From contig RMBW01000024.1 in the NCBI GenBank assembly GCA_004009845.1, positions 62,001-126,000 on the forward strand: a stretch of DNA of 64,000 bases, read 5' to 3'. The notes below the pieces were generated by a model. It was not told where the DNA came from. It made no database searches and was given only the letters and a program-made list of their open reading frames with translations. Position numbers and translations under genes: made by a program. Below, one piece after another: positions 35,550 to 47,368 of the stretch (the first letter of the stretch is position 1; every line of letters begins with the position of its first letter). This stretch comes from Davidsoniella eucalypti. Taxonomy: Eukaryota; Ascomycota; Sordariomycetes; Microascales; Ceratocystidaceae.

Positions 35550-36442
35550 ATGGCTCAAACCCAAGCAATGGCGGCTATTGAGGTAGGTACACCGCATCTA
35601 ATAAGCTAATACTTGAAGCTACTAACCATCAATTCATTCATTTTCAGCCTTTTGTGATTCTTAGCAAGTCTGCCACTTCTCCTTCAACGGCCGTCGATCT
35701 TGTCACACGTGCAACATCCGACCCTAAGACGTTTGTCTTTGCGGAACTTCTCGAAACTGAGAGTCTCCAGGGCCTAGCCCAGAGCGACAAATCTGCTTTC
35801 TACACATTATTACAGATATTTTCCTACGGAACCTACCAGGACTACCAAGAGTCTACAAATCTTCCCCAACTCAATGACGCCCAACGTCAAAAGCTGCGCC
35901 AGCTGTCGCTCATGACAATAGCACAGGACCAAAACAATCTCACATATGCTAAACTTATGGCCGAGCTGGATATATCTGCCCCTAGAGAATTAGAAAACTT
36001 GGTGATATCGGCGGTGTATGCTGGCTTGGTAGATGCTACGTTGAACCCTCACCGTCAGGTTGTGGAAGTCCACAGCGTTGCTCCGTTGAGAGACCTAGCG
36101 CCTGGAGCTATAGCACCCCTCCTTGAAGTCCTCAAGCAGTGGTCTGGCCGGTGCGCGCAGACCCTTGAAGACATTGAAACTGAGATATCACAGATTCATC
36201 ATGTGGCTGCCAGGCGACGCGAAGAGAAGGAGTGCCGTGAATCTTGCTATACCCCCTATGCAACTGTCGACTTTGAAAACGTAAACCATACCCAAAGCTT
36301 CCCACGACCCATCCCTCTATCATTTGAAAATTTTCGAGGCGTCCGGCAGGCAAAGAGAGCCCAGGGTGCTTCTGATAATATGGATATGGATGTCGACCAT
36401 GACGACGAAGAGAAGAAGCGGGCAAGCCGCCGTAAACTGTGA
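35550..36442 (+). CDS. CSN7: COP9 signalosome subunit 7
   Basis: Exon 1 (35550-35582, 11 codons) and exon 2 (35648-36442) give 275 residues, with a GTAGGT donor and TTCAG acceptor in phase 0. The helical N-terminal repeat region includes TKTFVFAELLE-like sequence (here PKTFVFAELLETESLQ). It is followed by a PCI winged-helix domain with QRQKLRQLSLMTIA and YAKLMAELDISAPRELENLV, then VISAVYAGLVDATLNP, the typical CSN7/eIF3m-like signature. The C-terminal coiled-coil segment (ETEISQIHHVAARRREEKE) and an acidic-basic tail ending KKRASRRKL follow. CSN7 is a structural PCI subunit of the signalosome that removes Nedd8 from cullins; in filamentous fungi the complex governs development. Length and domain order match fungal CSN7/CsnG. 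Confidence 0.93.
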
Positions 36443-39408
36443 ATCGAACACTTCAAAGCGCATGACACGGGAAGAAGACAGGACTACATACAACAACTAC
36501 ATCATGATTTGAAATTACAAAGCACGTGCTAGCGAATCGGATATATATTCAGGTACGAGGAACGAGAAAGTTGGATGTGAGCAGAAGAATAGAATAGAAC
36601 AAAATAATAGGAAGCAAAAATTGGATTCATGTTTGCTAGATATACATATCATATTGGCTTGGCTTAACCGACGTCAACCAAGCCCAGGCAAACAAACACA
36701 CTGTGTTGTCTCCGTCCTCTGTTCCCAGAACATAAATATCAAGAAAGATGGAGGAATATTGGGACTCAAGACGGGCTTCCTTAGAACCACATCATAAACA
36801 GGTGGTTGACGTAGTTGGTTTGCTTACTTTTGATCGGTAATCAATGCACGGAGTGACTTTCTTGAGATTTTATGATTGTCTCTTTAGTTCATGACTGAAA
36901 ATCCTGATCGTGAGTGATGACTGATATTGGGGATTGTGGCTGAAGGTCAGGAAATCTGATTTGTTCTTTTGCGCGAACGTAAGCGGGAAGAACCAGATAC
37001 GCACTATTGTACAAACAATTCAACATCAGTAGTTCGAACAAACAAATGATCAGCCATGATCTTGCATAGCTCCGTCGTAGAACAAAAAATTGGTTGGACT
37101 GCCTGCCCGGCCCATTGCCATTTGTTAGCATCAACAATGATTGTAGATAGAATTATGGCTAGACCAATGTTATTCTCGTTTAAGCACTTTGTTTTCTTGC
37201 ACTCGAGCACACCCCGGCAAAAAGGCTTAAATCACGTTCTAAGTGCTGGACTAGATGACGAAGACATAATGCCAATATTGAATTGAGATGATAGTAAGAG
37301 GAGAATAATACCCGCAACGGTGGACAAACAAAGTTTGCAGGTGGACTGTGCTTTCCCCCCTCCCTTTTTCTTGTTCTTCCTTTATTTCCTATCGGGTAGG
37401 TCAGGGGAGAAGGGCTTTCCAGCGCCCATGGCATATAGGACAATTGCGGGCCGGCACTTGGGTGGCCCAAGATGGTCGGTGATGCTACTATCTTCCGCAG
37501 TTTGCAGAAGCTACCTTCTCCTTCCTCCCCCTGGCATTGAGGGCAAAATAGCAACAACAACAAAAAGCCAAGCCTTGCCGGAAAGACAAAATGTTTGCGA
37601 TAAGTCATATTCAAAATTGGCCTAGTTAGTTAGTATGCCCGCTAACAGTTGGCATTTTTTACGGTTGTTAACCAAGTGGCAGTAGCAAAATGGGCCCTGC
37701 ATCGGCAGGCAATCAAAATGACATGGTTCCTGGTGAACAAACATTTCACGATCCCTTTAAAGCAACCAGTCGTCGTCATCACCTAGTATTTTCTGACTAT
37801 CTCTTGCCGCTGTTTCCACTAAATAGAACTAGATAACAAGGCAAAAAGAATGGTTAGTGCACACACCAGCGCCATCTTGGCACAGACCAAAATATCCAGA
37901 AACGATGAGGATAATATAGTAATAGTGAGACATCTTTGATGGTATGGAACAATGCCTGAAGAATCAATAAAATAAATATATCCTGTCCGTGTACTCTGCA
38001 ACATTCCTCAGTTCCTGCATGTAGGAATCAAGGTACGAATTCTAGAATCTAGAATCGCCAAAAGTAAATTAGGAACCCCAAAAAACTGGATGGTTAACAA
38101 CACAGATACAACAACGTCAATAATATGCTTTTGGTGACTAACTATTGTCTTGGTATGCTATTCATTTTTCATTTCCCTTCCGTTTCCTTTCCATCTCTCC
38201 GGGTAATCTTTTGTTCCAGATTTCATTTTGTCATAATTCCAAGTATGTATCATCTTACATAATACTTATCAACTTTCTGTGATCATAAGACCCTTCCTTC
38301 AAACTCAATATTACAAGATCCAAGACCACCCACCTAATTCATGTATACACACAAGACTACGAATTAGCCTGTTTTGTCGTACTGGAAGAGGCTCATCCCC
38401 AGAATACGACCCAAACCTGTCTTAGGACTGAATTTATTTTCTATGGGAGTGTGAGACAAGGCCTGCGCCTGCTTTTTGATATATGCCGTCACAGCCAACA
38501 TACGATCTGCCTAAACCGACAGGCTGGTTTCTTACTGTACATGCAGATTGATATGGCTTAACAGAAACATACTACAAGCAACAGTGAAACACAAATATAC
38601 TTGTATCTGGGCATCACGTATATCACAACAAAGAAGATGCGTATTTTGGACGGAAGGAATATATCTGTATAACTATCAAAACATGAATGAGGAAATAAAA
38701 AAAACACAAAATAAGTCTTCAAATTGTGTAAATCAAACGATATCGTTTACTTGAGTACCAGACGAGAGAAACAAACCCTAAATGAACTTCAAGTAAAGCG
38801 TTAAAATCAGGTAAATCATAATTAGCATGAGACTACGCAACAAGACAATAGTCAAATCATGAGAACCAAGCATGGCTAATATAAAGGAGGGGAAAATATT
38901 GAGTCTCCCTATTGATTCACGATGGTTAGATGAAATAAGACGCGTAATATTGTAAACTATAACATCAGAAGCACATATAACAGTAATTCAAGAAAAAGAG
39001 AAACAGTAGATTGATAAATGTAACAAATATGATGTAACGAGTCAACAAGAGAATGAAGGGAATATGTAAGCATAGAAGAAAGTGCAAAGTTGGCCAATGA
39101 GGTATCGAAAGAGGGCTATTGAGTAAAGTAAAAGAAATCATGTGCGCCGGTCTGGTATCCATTAAGTGCAAAGTGAACAAAATAAACAAAATTGGGGGAA
39201 AAAAAAGGAATGTACTATGATACCAAGGTAACCACAAACGAGACAACCAAGAAACATATTTCCTAGATATCTTGGTTGAGATTGGTTGGCGTTAAAGTTG
39301 TGGGTGACGTGGCAAAACGACTTTCCTATGCCGTGATACGAAGAGCCCGTGTGACAGATCGTAGCGAATAGAATTTAACGAATCCATTTTTGCCTTATGC
39401 TGGCTCTT
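36443..39408. other. Convergent gene-free stretch
   Basis: About 3 kb between the ends of CSN7 and RAX1 has no supported gene. A 144-codon minus-strand frame at 37180-37614 has a leucine run that comes from a CAACAACAA repeat on the other strand and no ATG-proximal support beyond that, so I do not call it. The rest is AT-rich and featureless to my reading. Confidence 0.45.
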
Positions 39409-40568
39409 TTATAGGCGCTTTCCTGGAACCATAATGAAGAGAACGCAAAGTGCAGCATCGATGAAGATCGTGACGCCGAGGACTGTAATGGCACGCCGGG
39501 TAAGCATGCGACGAACAAAAGGCTCTCTAATGCGCGAAAAATTAAAAGGCGTGTATTCACTAAATCCAAGCAGGGCAAGGATGGGATCGAGCGAGTACTG
39601 GTAGGAGGCGAGAAGATACACAGCAATAGTGAATGGTAGGATGATCCAGCACCGGGTAGATCTACCCTTGTCTAGGAATACTAGAACAAAGGCTGCCCAG
39701 AAAGCAGCAAAGATAGAAACAAGACCAACGATAAGGCGAAGCACCAGAGTGGGAGGAATCAGATTACCAAGAGCCTTCTGTCTAAGGAAACCGGGGAAGG
39801 CGTCACGCTCCATGGCCTGAAAGACGTAGTCCTTAGCTACGTCAAAGACCTCGGGATCGTCACGGCCATACTCTTGGATAGCAATGGTGATCTCTTGCAT
39901 GATGGCGCCCGGAAGGATGATCTCACGCTCGGCATTGGGCATTAAGAATGTGTAGAGGATCTTCTCCGCGGATGCCCGGATATCCTGGCGCATAACTGTG
40001 TGTTCCGGAGAGTTAGAATCGGTCAGCGCACGAGGTGATGCTCTCGGCGAACTAGGTCCGGGCGAATCACGGGCGGCGTTGGGGAAGTGTTCGGTAGCAG
40101 GGCTATCGTAGTCTCCTCGTAAGAATGCCGACATTTTAGCATCCTGGTCCTTTTCCTTCTCCGTGCGGAACATTAGAGACGGGCCCGCTTCCGGGTTCAA
40201 TTCTCCCATGCTCTCTAGGATCTGCGAGGAGCGCTTCGAGGCATTTCCGATTTCGGGAGTCGAGACCAGAACTGATCGTCGGAGTTCGCGCACATAGTGC
40301 CGGCATAGAGACATGTGCTGGGCAACATCGAGCCTAATTTATGCAGGTTAGCCTATGAAAATTGACATTTCGGCTACATGACTAGGGATTTTTGATTGGT
40401 GCCTTACCAAAAATCAAGATAATCGACTGATCGTTGCTGATCGCGCATATAAATGTAGAACGAAAAAAGGTCAACCGGTGGCAGAGTCCGCCGACTCAAC
40501 ACCTCAAAAAGAGTGGGAAGGCGGTTCCGATTCATATCGGGGGTGGGCGAGGGTGATGGGCTCGTCAT
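39409..40568 (-). CDS. RAX1: RGS-domain protein with three membrane helices, Rax1-like
   Basis: Exon 1 is 40568-40408 and exon 2 is 40333-39409, giving 361 residues. The GTAAGG donor and AATTAG acceptor split a Trp codon, and the junction recreates LDFWLDVAQHMSLCRHY, the start of an RGS-type helical bundle. The domain continues after a Ser/Pro-rich, probably disordered insertion and ends around KDYVFQAMERDAFPGFL. Three hydrophobic helices follow: TLVLRLIVGLVSIFAAFWAA, CWIILPFTIAVYLLASY and ITVLGVTIFIDAALCVLFIM. RGS followed by three membrane segments is the architecture of yeast Rax1, which with Rax2 marks cell poles, and of Aspergillus Rax1. Whether it acts on a G-alpha protein is not shown by the sequence. 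It is head-to-head with RPL31. Confidence 0.9.
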
Positions 40569-41000
40569 GATGAAAGAATGATTGTTTTATTGTTGTCGCT
40601 AGTCGATAAGGGTGATTGAATGCAATCTCCAAACGCGAGGCGTCAGAGGCTGACAAACAGTTAAAGGGAGCGAAAAGATGGCTTAGGTATGCTTGGGATG
40701 ACAATTGAAGAGAGGTCAGACAAAGATAGCGCAAACCCAATTCGAGGGATGGCTTGAAATGCCGCTATTCTCGATGCCGTATTTTGTGAGGGTCGTCGGG
40801 CAGTTGATGATATATTGATGTTAGGATGATCTTTTGCTTATAGAGAGGTCTACGCAGAAAAGCGCCCTAATAGTGAAACGGGTAGATAGAGCCTTATAGA
40901 AAAATTAGTGGGGCTGGGCATTGTATTATTTCAATTACTAGGGGCGCAGTATACCATAATAGGAATAACGCGCTGACCTCAAACCGACCAGCGTCATTTC

Positions 41001-41020
41001 CACGTGATGCTAATTTGCGC
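41001..41020. promoter_or_regulatory. CACGTGATGC element, copy 1
   Basis: CACGTGATGCTAATTTGCGC, about 390 bp upstream of RPL31 and 430 bp upstream of RAX1. It matches copy 2 except in the few bases between the GATGC and GCGC parts. Confidence 0.5.
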
Positions 41021-41144
41021 CACATATGCGTTCCACACCCATAAATAAACGTGGCGTACGGTACCCCACTTTATCGTTGTTTTAATTATTGGCCACACAA
41101 CTTATGATTTTTTGACATCCGCCCACAGAAAGCCCTATGAGTCT

Positions 41145-41166
41145 CACGTGATGCGATTTTTGCGCG
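41145..41166. promoter_or_regulatory. CACGTGATGC element, copy 2
   Basis: CACGTGATGC followed by GATTTTTGCGCG, about 245 bp upstream of RPL31. It has the same orientation as copy 1, and the copies are 144 bp apart. Confidence 0.5.
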
Positions 41167-41410
41167 CACACCATCGAATCCGCTCTGTGTGATTCTCGCA
41201 AAGTTTCCACTCTGGACCTAGCGATTTCTCAGTTTTGATCTCAACTCTCCAGACCAGTCCATACCCGTCGTGTAAGCCAGCCATTATCCCTTCGAACGTT
41301 GATATCTACGAGATTCTCTCTTGCTCTTCGCCATCCTTCTAAGCAGAGTCTTGTCCGGCTTCTCTTGTCTCTCCTACAAGAAATCTAACGTCAATTCCCA
41401 TTTAGATACA

Positions 41411-42211
41411 ATGGCTCCTACTCAGAAGAAGGGACGTTCCGCCATTGCGGACGTCGTCACCCGCGAATACACCATCCACCTGCACAAAAAGGTCCGTCTA
41501 CGAAAACCTACTGATCCATACGATGATAGTTATCTACCAAACGAATGAGTTATTTCAGCTAGTTTGTGGAAAATGTACCCATCGCAATGGAGAGGACAAA
41601 AAATATTCAAGTAATAGAGGGGCATTTTTGCTGACTCAATTTTGTGACGACAGATGCACGGCACCACCTTCCGTAACCGTGCCCCCAAGGCCGTTAAGGA
41701 GATCCGGAAGTTCGCCCAGAACGCCATGGTATGTTTGACACCCACGCCCATGGATACCAGGACAGCAATTTGTGATTTGAATTCGAACGATAAGAAATAA
41801 ACAACAATCCGACGATAAATTTACTACACCTGACGACACCATCGAGAGATATCATCCGACGACAAACACCGAAAGATTCACCTAGCATCTTCCATATCGA
41901 CGCTATTTATTTGCCTTATCGAAATCGACTTGATCCAAATTATCTGTCCTGGGACCTATCATATTGCTTGACTTTGGTCATGTGTCAACTAACATTTATG
42001 TTATCAGGGTACCTCCGACGTCCGTCTGGACCCCTCGCTGAACAAGAAGGTTTGGGAGTCCGGTGTCAAGGGTCTTCCCTTCAGACTTCGCATCCGTATC
42101 TCTAGACGCAGAAACGACGAGGAGAACGCCGCTGAGAAGCTGTACTCTTACGTCCAGTCTGTCAACGTCCAGAGCACCAAGGGTCTGACTACCACCGTTG
42201 TTGAGGAGTAA
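41411..42211 (+). CDS. RPL31: 60S ribosomal protein eL31
   Basis: Three exons, 41411-41491, 41654-41728 and 42008-42211, give 119 residues. The order of conserved eL31 blocks is complete: REYTIHLHKK in exon 1, APKAVKEIRKFAQNAM in exon 2, then GTSDVRLDPSLNKKVW, PFRLRIRISRRRNDEENA and LYSYVQSVNV in exon 3. eL31 sits near the peptide exit tunnel of the large subunit. Intron 2 (279 nt, GTATGT donor) is long, as is common in ribosomal protein genes. Intron 1 has an unusual GTCCGT donor, with a good CTGAC branch point near 41629 and a CAG acceptor; protein conservation leaves no alternative junction. I looked for snoRNA boxes in both introns and found no convincing pair. Confidence 0.96.
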
Positions 42212-43539
42212 ACTTAACTGTTTATTTTCCTTAACGAACGAAAATCAAAAAATTTTATGAAATGAAAAAATAAAATTTCCCTTACATCTTTTTTTTTCTT
42301 TTAATGTCTCATAAATGCTCTACAGGCAGAAACTTCATTTCAAGCAGAAGAAAAAAAAGGCTGCACTAGCGCGACAAATCATGATCCCGAATCTCCGTAT
42401 CTTCTTTTCAGCATAGCGAACCAACTACAGAGTCTAAGCCCTTTTACCTTGTTTCTTAGTTTCACTTTGGAGATCTTGGTACGATTATGTGAAGATCATT
42501 TTTGTTCATTTTCTATCACTCATATACCCCGCAGCCGAGTCTTTAGAAGTCATTTTCAGAGGGACGGAAAAGACTTCTCACATATTAATCAATGAAGTCA
42601 ACAGACAGGGAAAAAAGGGAAATATACACACAAAAAGGAGTTGATTTCTTTCATTTGTTTGGTGTTGGTATCATATTGGCCCAAGGACACACGGCATATC
42701 ATTTCGTTCTATGGATAGGGAAAACAGGGAAACTAAAAGAGTATTTCTTGATTTTTCGTCTTCTCCTGAATTAAAGTGAAAAGAGTATGTGTATGTTGAT
42801 TCTTGTGCCGATGTGATTTGAATATCTTCAGATGATTAGAGGTTTGATGCTAACTTTTGCGTATCCCTCCTCTTCTGTCTCTTGCTGCTTTGGTGCTGTT
42901 ATCTGTGTCCCGTGATGTGATTTAGCATGTGAGCCTTTCTACATCGTAGTGATATCGTAGTTCTGAGTCAGATGGAAACATGTGGATTGTTCATATATCA
43001 AGAAATAACCTGTCTAGAATAGCATATCACAAATAAATAGTCATTTACTCTATATATCATCTTCCTTGAAAAACTGCAGAAATTACAAGAATGTATCATA
43101 GGCCCAGTGTATCACATGTCCAATGTTTCTGACACGCTCAACCCAAAAAAATATTCACGTGGTGTATGTATGTAGGTATATTAGATTAAGTAGAGCCGAG
43201 ATGTCGATTTATTTGAGCTTAGATGAAATAATTGAAGTTCATTGTCTGTCAACAAGTTAAGCATGAATAACTGGGCATATTTAGTAAGGTGCAGTTTGTT
43301 TAATCTGTACGTTGTATTATGTTAGTACCAGATAAATTGGTATTGCGATTGAATTGAATATAGCGCTAGTCATTAATGCATGATATGTTAGGGTCTAATG
43401 GGAAAGTTAGCTGTCGTGAGGTTATCGGTTACACGGTTCACTATATGATATCCATTATTGTCGATTGGGCGGGTCGGGCATCAACAACACAAGGGTTTAT
43501 AGCCCTAGTTAATCAAGGAACTCATCGTGGTGATGCCTT
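42212..43539. other. Convergent 3' flanks of RPL31 and the E2 gene
   Basis: AT-rich, 1.3 kb, no supported gene. It contains a T-rich stretch at about 42285-42302 just after the RPL31 stop. Confidence 0.5.
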
Positions 43540-44147
43540 CTACTCATCGTCGATATCACGATGGCGGGCAGTAACCTTGCGCTTAAACTCTTCCATGTCA
43601 GTGTCCCAAAGTTGGGCAGCCTCTCCGTTGAGGGGAGATGAACTACAAACGAAATGCATGTTAGAGAGTCTCAAGTTTTTAGAGCTTTATGATACTAAAA
43701 GTATTGGATACTTACTTGTTGGGCTCGCCAAGCAGACTCTGCAGACTTAGAAGTACTGTTTGGATGTTGTAGGCGGCTGTCCATTTATCCTTTAGGATAT
43801 CTAAGCAGATACGACCGGAGAAGTCGACATTAGGATGGTAGATGGGGGTCTTGAAAGTGACTTCGGGGGCTACGTAGGGGTAGTTTCCGGGAAAGTTCAT
43901 TTTGAGACGGAGGGTTAGGCCATCGTACGGAGTTTCACTGGGGCCTTCGATAGTGGCATCCCAGATCATGAGACCATCGTCGCCACCAGGGAAAGCAGAG
44001 ATTCCAGGAGCAGGAGAGCTCATCATCTGCATGAGCTCAGTTTGTAGGCTATCGTGTATTGGTTAGATTACTGTATTTATGGTTGTCGGATCGGATGCGG
44101 CGGGGGAATCGAGCATACCGCTTGGTGACGGCTGGGTTGGATGCCAT
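43540..44147 (-). CDS. UBC11: Ubiquitin-conjugating enzyme E2, UBE2C/Ubc11 family
   Basis: Three exons, 44147-44119, 44048-43716 and 43642-43540, give 154 residues. Donors are GTATGC and GTAAGT and acceptors are TAG, and all junctions keep frame. The UBC fold is complete: a short N-terminal helix (TKRLQTELMQMM), DGLMIWDATIEGP, YPYVAPEVTFKTPIYHPNVD with the HPN motif at 81-83, and the active-site Cys at about 91 in GRICLDILKDKW. It ends with SSPLNGEAAQLW. The NIQTVLLSLQSLLGEPN block and CLDILKDKW are characteristic of the UBE2C branch, which works with the anaphase-promoting complex to degrade mitotic cyclins. Assignment to this branch rather than another E2 rests on these blocks. The gene is divergent from CHK1. 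Confidence 0.93.
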
Positions 44148-45407
44148 TTTGTGCGATGTTTCGAGTTCGAGCTAATGTGCAAAAAGGTTCTGCGGAAGAA
44201 AGTGGTGGAGCGGATGGTCTTTGGAGTGAGCGGGAGAAACTATGATATGATGTGAGACTAGAGATACTCGATATATAGGAGCTGGAAAACGATAGAAAAT
44301 GTGTGATTGATTAGACCGGGGAAAGCGTACTCTTAGTCTTGTATGAGGAATGGGGAGGCTAGACAACAGGGCACGTTAGAAAATGATATTTTAGGATAAG
44401 ATTCCAAAGAGAATGACGTGAAAGGGCCAACAAGTTAACATTAACGTAGCAAAAATACAATACGGTATTATCCTCGCATATCAATAATAACTTGCACATA
44501 CATGTAAGAGCCGGGGGGGAGGGATAGTGGCGTGAAAGCGGTGAAGAAATATAAACTCATGCAATAATAATTAGAGGTTTGGAAGCAATATGGAAAAAAG
44601 AGGTCCACGATAGCTTTGAATGGAAAAATAGGAAAGAGAGAAGCTTCACGATGTAATGGATAGTCAGACGACTAGATAGATGCAATGTCAAATTGATGTT
44701 ATTGCCTAGAAAAAAGTTGAACAGTACGTATTTACCACAGCAACGCCTTGGGTAATCTAAACATGGCAAGCAGCTCTGAGAGTGGAGTCTACCAAACCCA
44801 GATTCAGACCGCTCGTATAACCCTAATACGATGAGTCTATTCCCAAGACGGTTAAATGGCCTCCCTTTCTAACAAGACAGAAAAAGTAGACCGAAAACAC
44901 GCGAAGCTACAATAAACACAATGAACACGGGTCTAACGAGCAAAACGGACCATAATAAAGCGTGTTGATTTTCTCAATCATCCGATCAGGATTAAACCGT
45001 GGATGGAAAACAAAGTGCTTGACTAATCCAACCTACATATATCACTTTTACTAGCCGGTCGTCACTTACATTGTACTTGCCCAGCAACAATTGTGCTGTG
45101 CTGTCTAGCTAAGCGCAGGCTACTCCTTACTAGGCTGCTCCAGGAACGGACCTTGTTCACCGTTCGCCTCCCCGGAATTGACAACAGGTAGCAGTGCATT
45201 GTAGTACCCAATACCAACATCCGAGATTCCTACAAGCTTCCCTTCCCTGCGAGCTTCTAGCGAGGCCTGATTCCAGGCGTCCAGTCTACCTCTCCATCGA
45301 CCTTGACTGGGTTTCTCTCACCACGTCGTTGTTTTAGTATCAACACCCCAATTTATGCATACAAGCAACCGCTTCTAGTCACCCATAGGAACCCGATAGC
45401 CGACAAC
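44148..45407. other. Divergent intergenic region between the E2 gene and CHK1
   Basis: About 1.26 kb without a supported gene. One AACCCTAA word is near 44818. The right side is the CHK1 leader. No further element is obvious. Confidence 0.45.
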
Positions 45408-47131
45408 ATGCAGGCCTCACAGTACCCCGTACCACAGAACCTTCCCTTCCGGATTATCTCCAAGACCATCGGCCGAGGTGCTTATGCATCGTAAGTCAAC
45501 GCCGTGATCTTGTACTGTCTCTACGCACGTATACTAACATGTTCGGCAGCATCAAAAAGGCCATCCCATTGGACGCCCCAACTCCGGTGTTTGCCGTCAA
45601 GCTTATCCACAAGGAACATGCCCGTACGCGTGGCAAAGTCAGCGACCGACAGCTGCGCCAGGAATCCAACCTGCACGGCTTTATCGGTGCGCATCCGAAC
45701 GTCATCGAGTGGTTTGCGACGGGAGAAGACCCTGTATGGCGTTGGATCGGCATGGAATATGCCTCGGGCGGAGACTTGTTCGACAAGATCGAGGCTGATG
45801 TTGGCGTCGACCCTAATATTGCACAGATCTACTTCCGTGAGCTCATTGCCGGCGTCAGCTTCATACACAGCAAGGGAGTTGCCCACCGGGATCTCAAGCC
45901 TGAGAATATCCTCATGAGCGAAGAGGGTAACCTGAAAATCGCCGACTTTGGCATGGCCACCATGTTCCAACTCAATGGCAAATACAAGAACAGCACATCG
46001 GTATGCGGATCTCCTCCATATATTGCACCAGAGATTCTACGCTGTGCTCCGGTGCAGCGCAACCATGCAGACCGTCAGCCACTACCATCATATGACCCGT
46101 CTGTTGCAGATATCTGGTCGTGCGGTGTTATCTTATTCGTGCTCTTGATAGGAAACACGCCCTGGGACGAGCCTAGCTCTACCAGTTGGGAATTCCAGGA
46201 ATACAAAAAGACTGTCGGCCACAGCACTGACGTGCTCTGGCAACGTGTGCCGCCAGATGCCGCGTCTCTTTTACGTGGCATGATGGCGGTCAAACCCGCA
46301 GACCGCTTCAACATGAACAAGATTCGCCAACATCCGTGGTTTACTCGGCGCAACCCGCTGCTCACTCCTGATGGCACTGTCGCCGATCCGCTACACTTGG
46401 CCACCCAGCTATTGGCTAACCTGCGTATTGACTTGAATTCTCTGCCACTTGCATCTGACTCACAGCTAGACAACGTGCGCATATCAGCTTCTCAGCCCAC
46501 CGATCTGGCCATAGGCGGTGGCGGTTTCGACTTTGACCTGGACTGGGAGCGTCCTGCGTTGCGCTCCATGGCGGCAACGGCAATTTCTTCTACACAGCCC
46601 CTGATGCGTAGCGATGTTGGCGCTGGCGGAGCTGGTAGCGGTGGCGCCCATGCTTTTGGCGGACAAAAGACCGTCTTCTCCCGTACTAGCCTCGCCGGTG
46701 AACCGTCAATGAGCCAATTCTCGCAGCAGACAGAGCTGCCCATTAGCCTCACACAGGCAGCACGGCGATTCCGCGATCTAGTGCCGGCAGAGACACTAGC
46801 TCGTTTCTTTTCACACGTACCGCCAGACCACTTGGTTAACATGCTGACTAGCGCGCTGCATGAGCTCAACATCATTGTCCCTCCGGTCAATATCAACCCG
46901 GACCCATATGCTGACTACACGGCGCTGCTCAAGGTGCGCACAACGGACGGTCGGCGACAGTCTATGCATGGTCAGATTCAGATTACGCGCCTACACTATG
47001 ACAACGGCACGGAACTGCTCGACGTGCAATTCATCAAGATCAAGGGCGATCCACTGGAGTGGCGTCGTTTCTTCAAAAAGGTCGCTGTCAAGTGCCGCGA
47101 TGGCATCTATGTCCCGGAGCAGGAAGAGTAG
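45408..47131 (+). CDS. CHK1: Serine/threonine checkpoint kinase Chk1
   Basis: Exon 1 (45408-45490) and exon 2 (45550-47131) give 554 residues. The intron (59 nt) has GTAAGT, a TACTAAC branch point and CAG. Kinase motifs are in order: Gly loop IGRGAYAS (22-28), VAIK-type Lys45 in FAVKLIH, catalytic HRDLKPEN (140-147), DFG at 160-162, and PPYIAPE at 184-189. FVLLIGNTPWDEP follows in the C-lobe. After a Gly/Ser-rich linker the C-terminal KA1-like regulatory domain ends with LLDVQFIKIKGDPLEWRRFF. This layout is that of Chk1, activated by ATR/Rad3-type kinases after DNA damage. The TAG at 47129 is followed by 78 further in-frame sense codons (see the separate entry). Confidence 0.95.
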
Positions 47132-47368
47132 ATCTCTCCCCCACCGTCGGCCTACTCCCCGCCAATGCCACCACAGTCCTCTGGAATGGCCACCACTGCC
47201 GGATATGGATATGATGAGCAACTGCATGAGGGGGTGGCATCACCGTCTTCCAGTATCATGATGGAAATGAAGTTAGAGGCGCTCGAGATGAAAGTCGAAA
47301 TAGAAAGGTTGAAAGAGGAACGGAATCGGAGTCCAGATCCGCGAGATCGGGTCTTAGCTACTATTTAA
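47132..47368 (+). other. In-frame open extension after the CHK1 stop codon
   Basis: Directly after the TAG the same reading frame stays open for 78 codons to TAA at 47366-47368. The first half is Pro/Ser/Gly-rich (SPPPSAYSPPMPPQ). The second half is a likely coiled coil with charged heptads (MKLEALEMKVEIERLKEE). Either stop-codon readthrough, or removal of a 66-nt 3n segment 47111-47176 (weak GTCCCG donor, CACAG acceptor) that contains the stop, would attach it to Chk1. It may equally be ordinary 3' UTR. Confidence 0.35.

Larger units (their letters stand above)
40569..41410. promoter_or_regulatory. Shared divergent promoter of RAX1 and RPL31
   Basis: This 842-bp region separates two divergent start codons. 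It contains two related elements, 41001-41020 and 41145-41166, both beginning CACGTGATGC and followed by an ATTT-containing spacer and GCGC. There is also one CCCTAA word near 40867. CACGTG is bound by Cbf1-type and TTAGGG by Tbf1-type factors, both known at ribosomal-protein promoters in some ascomycetes such as Candida; use here is inference. Confidence 0.5.

Noticed and set aside
37180..37614. Minus-strand 144-codon frame with a Leu-rich signal-like start
   Set aside because: The Leu run comes from a CAACAACAA repeat, the product has no family features and the surrounding DNA looks intergenic.
41729..42007. Possible intronic snoRNA in RPL31 intron 2
   Set aside because: No convincing box C/box D or H/ACA pair with a terminal stem was seen.
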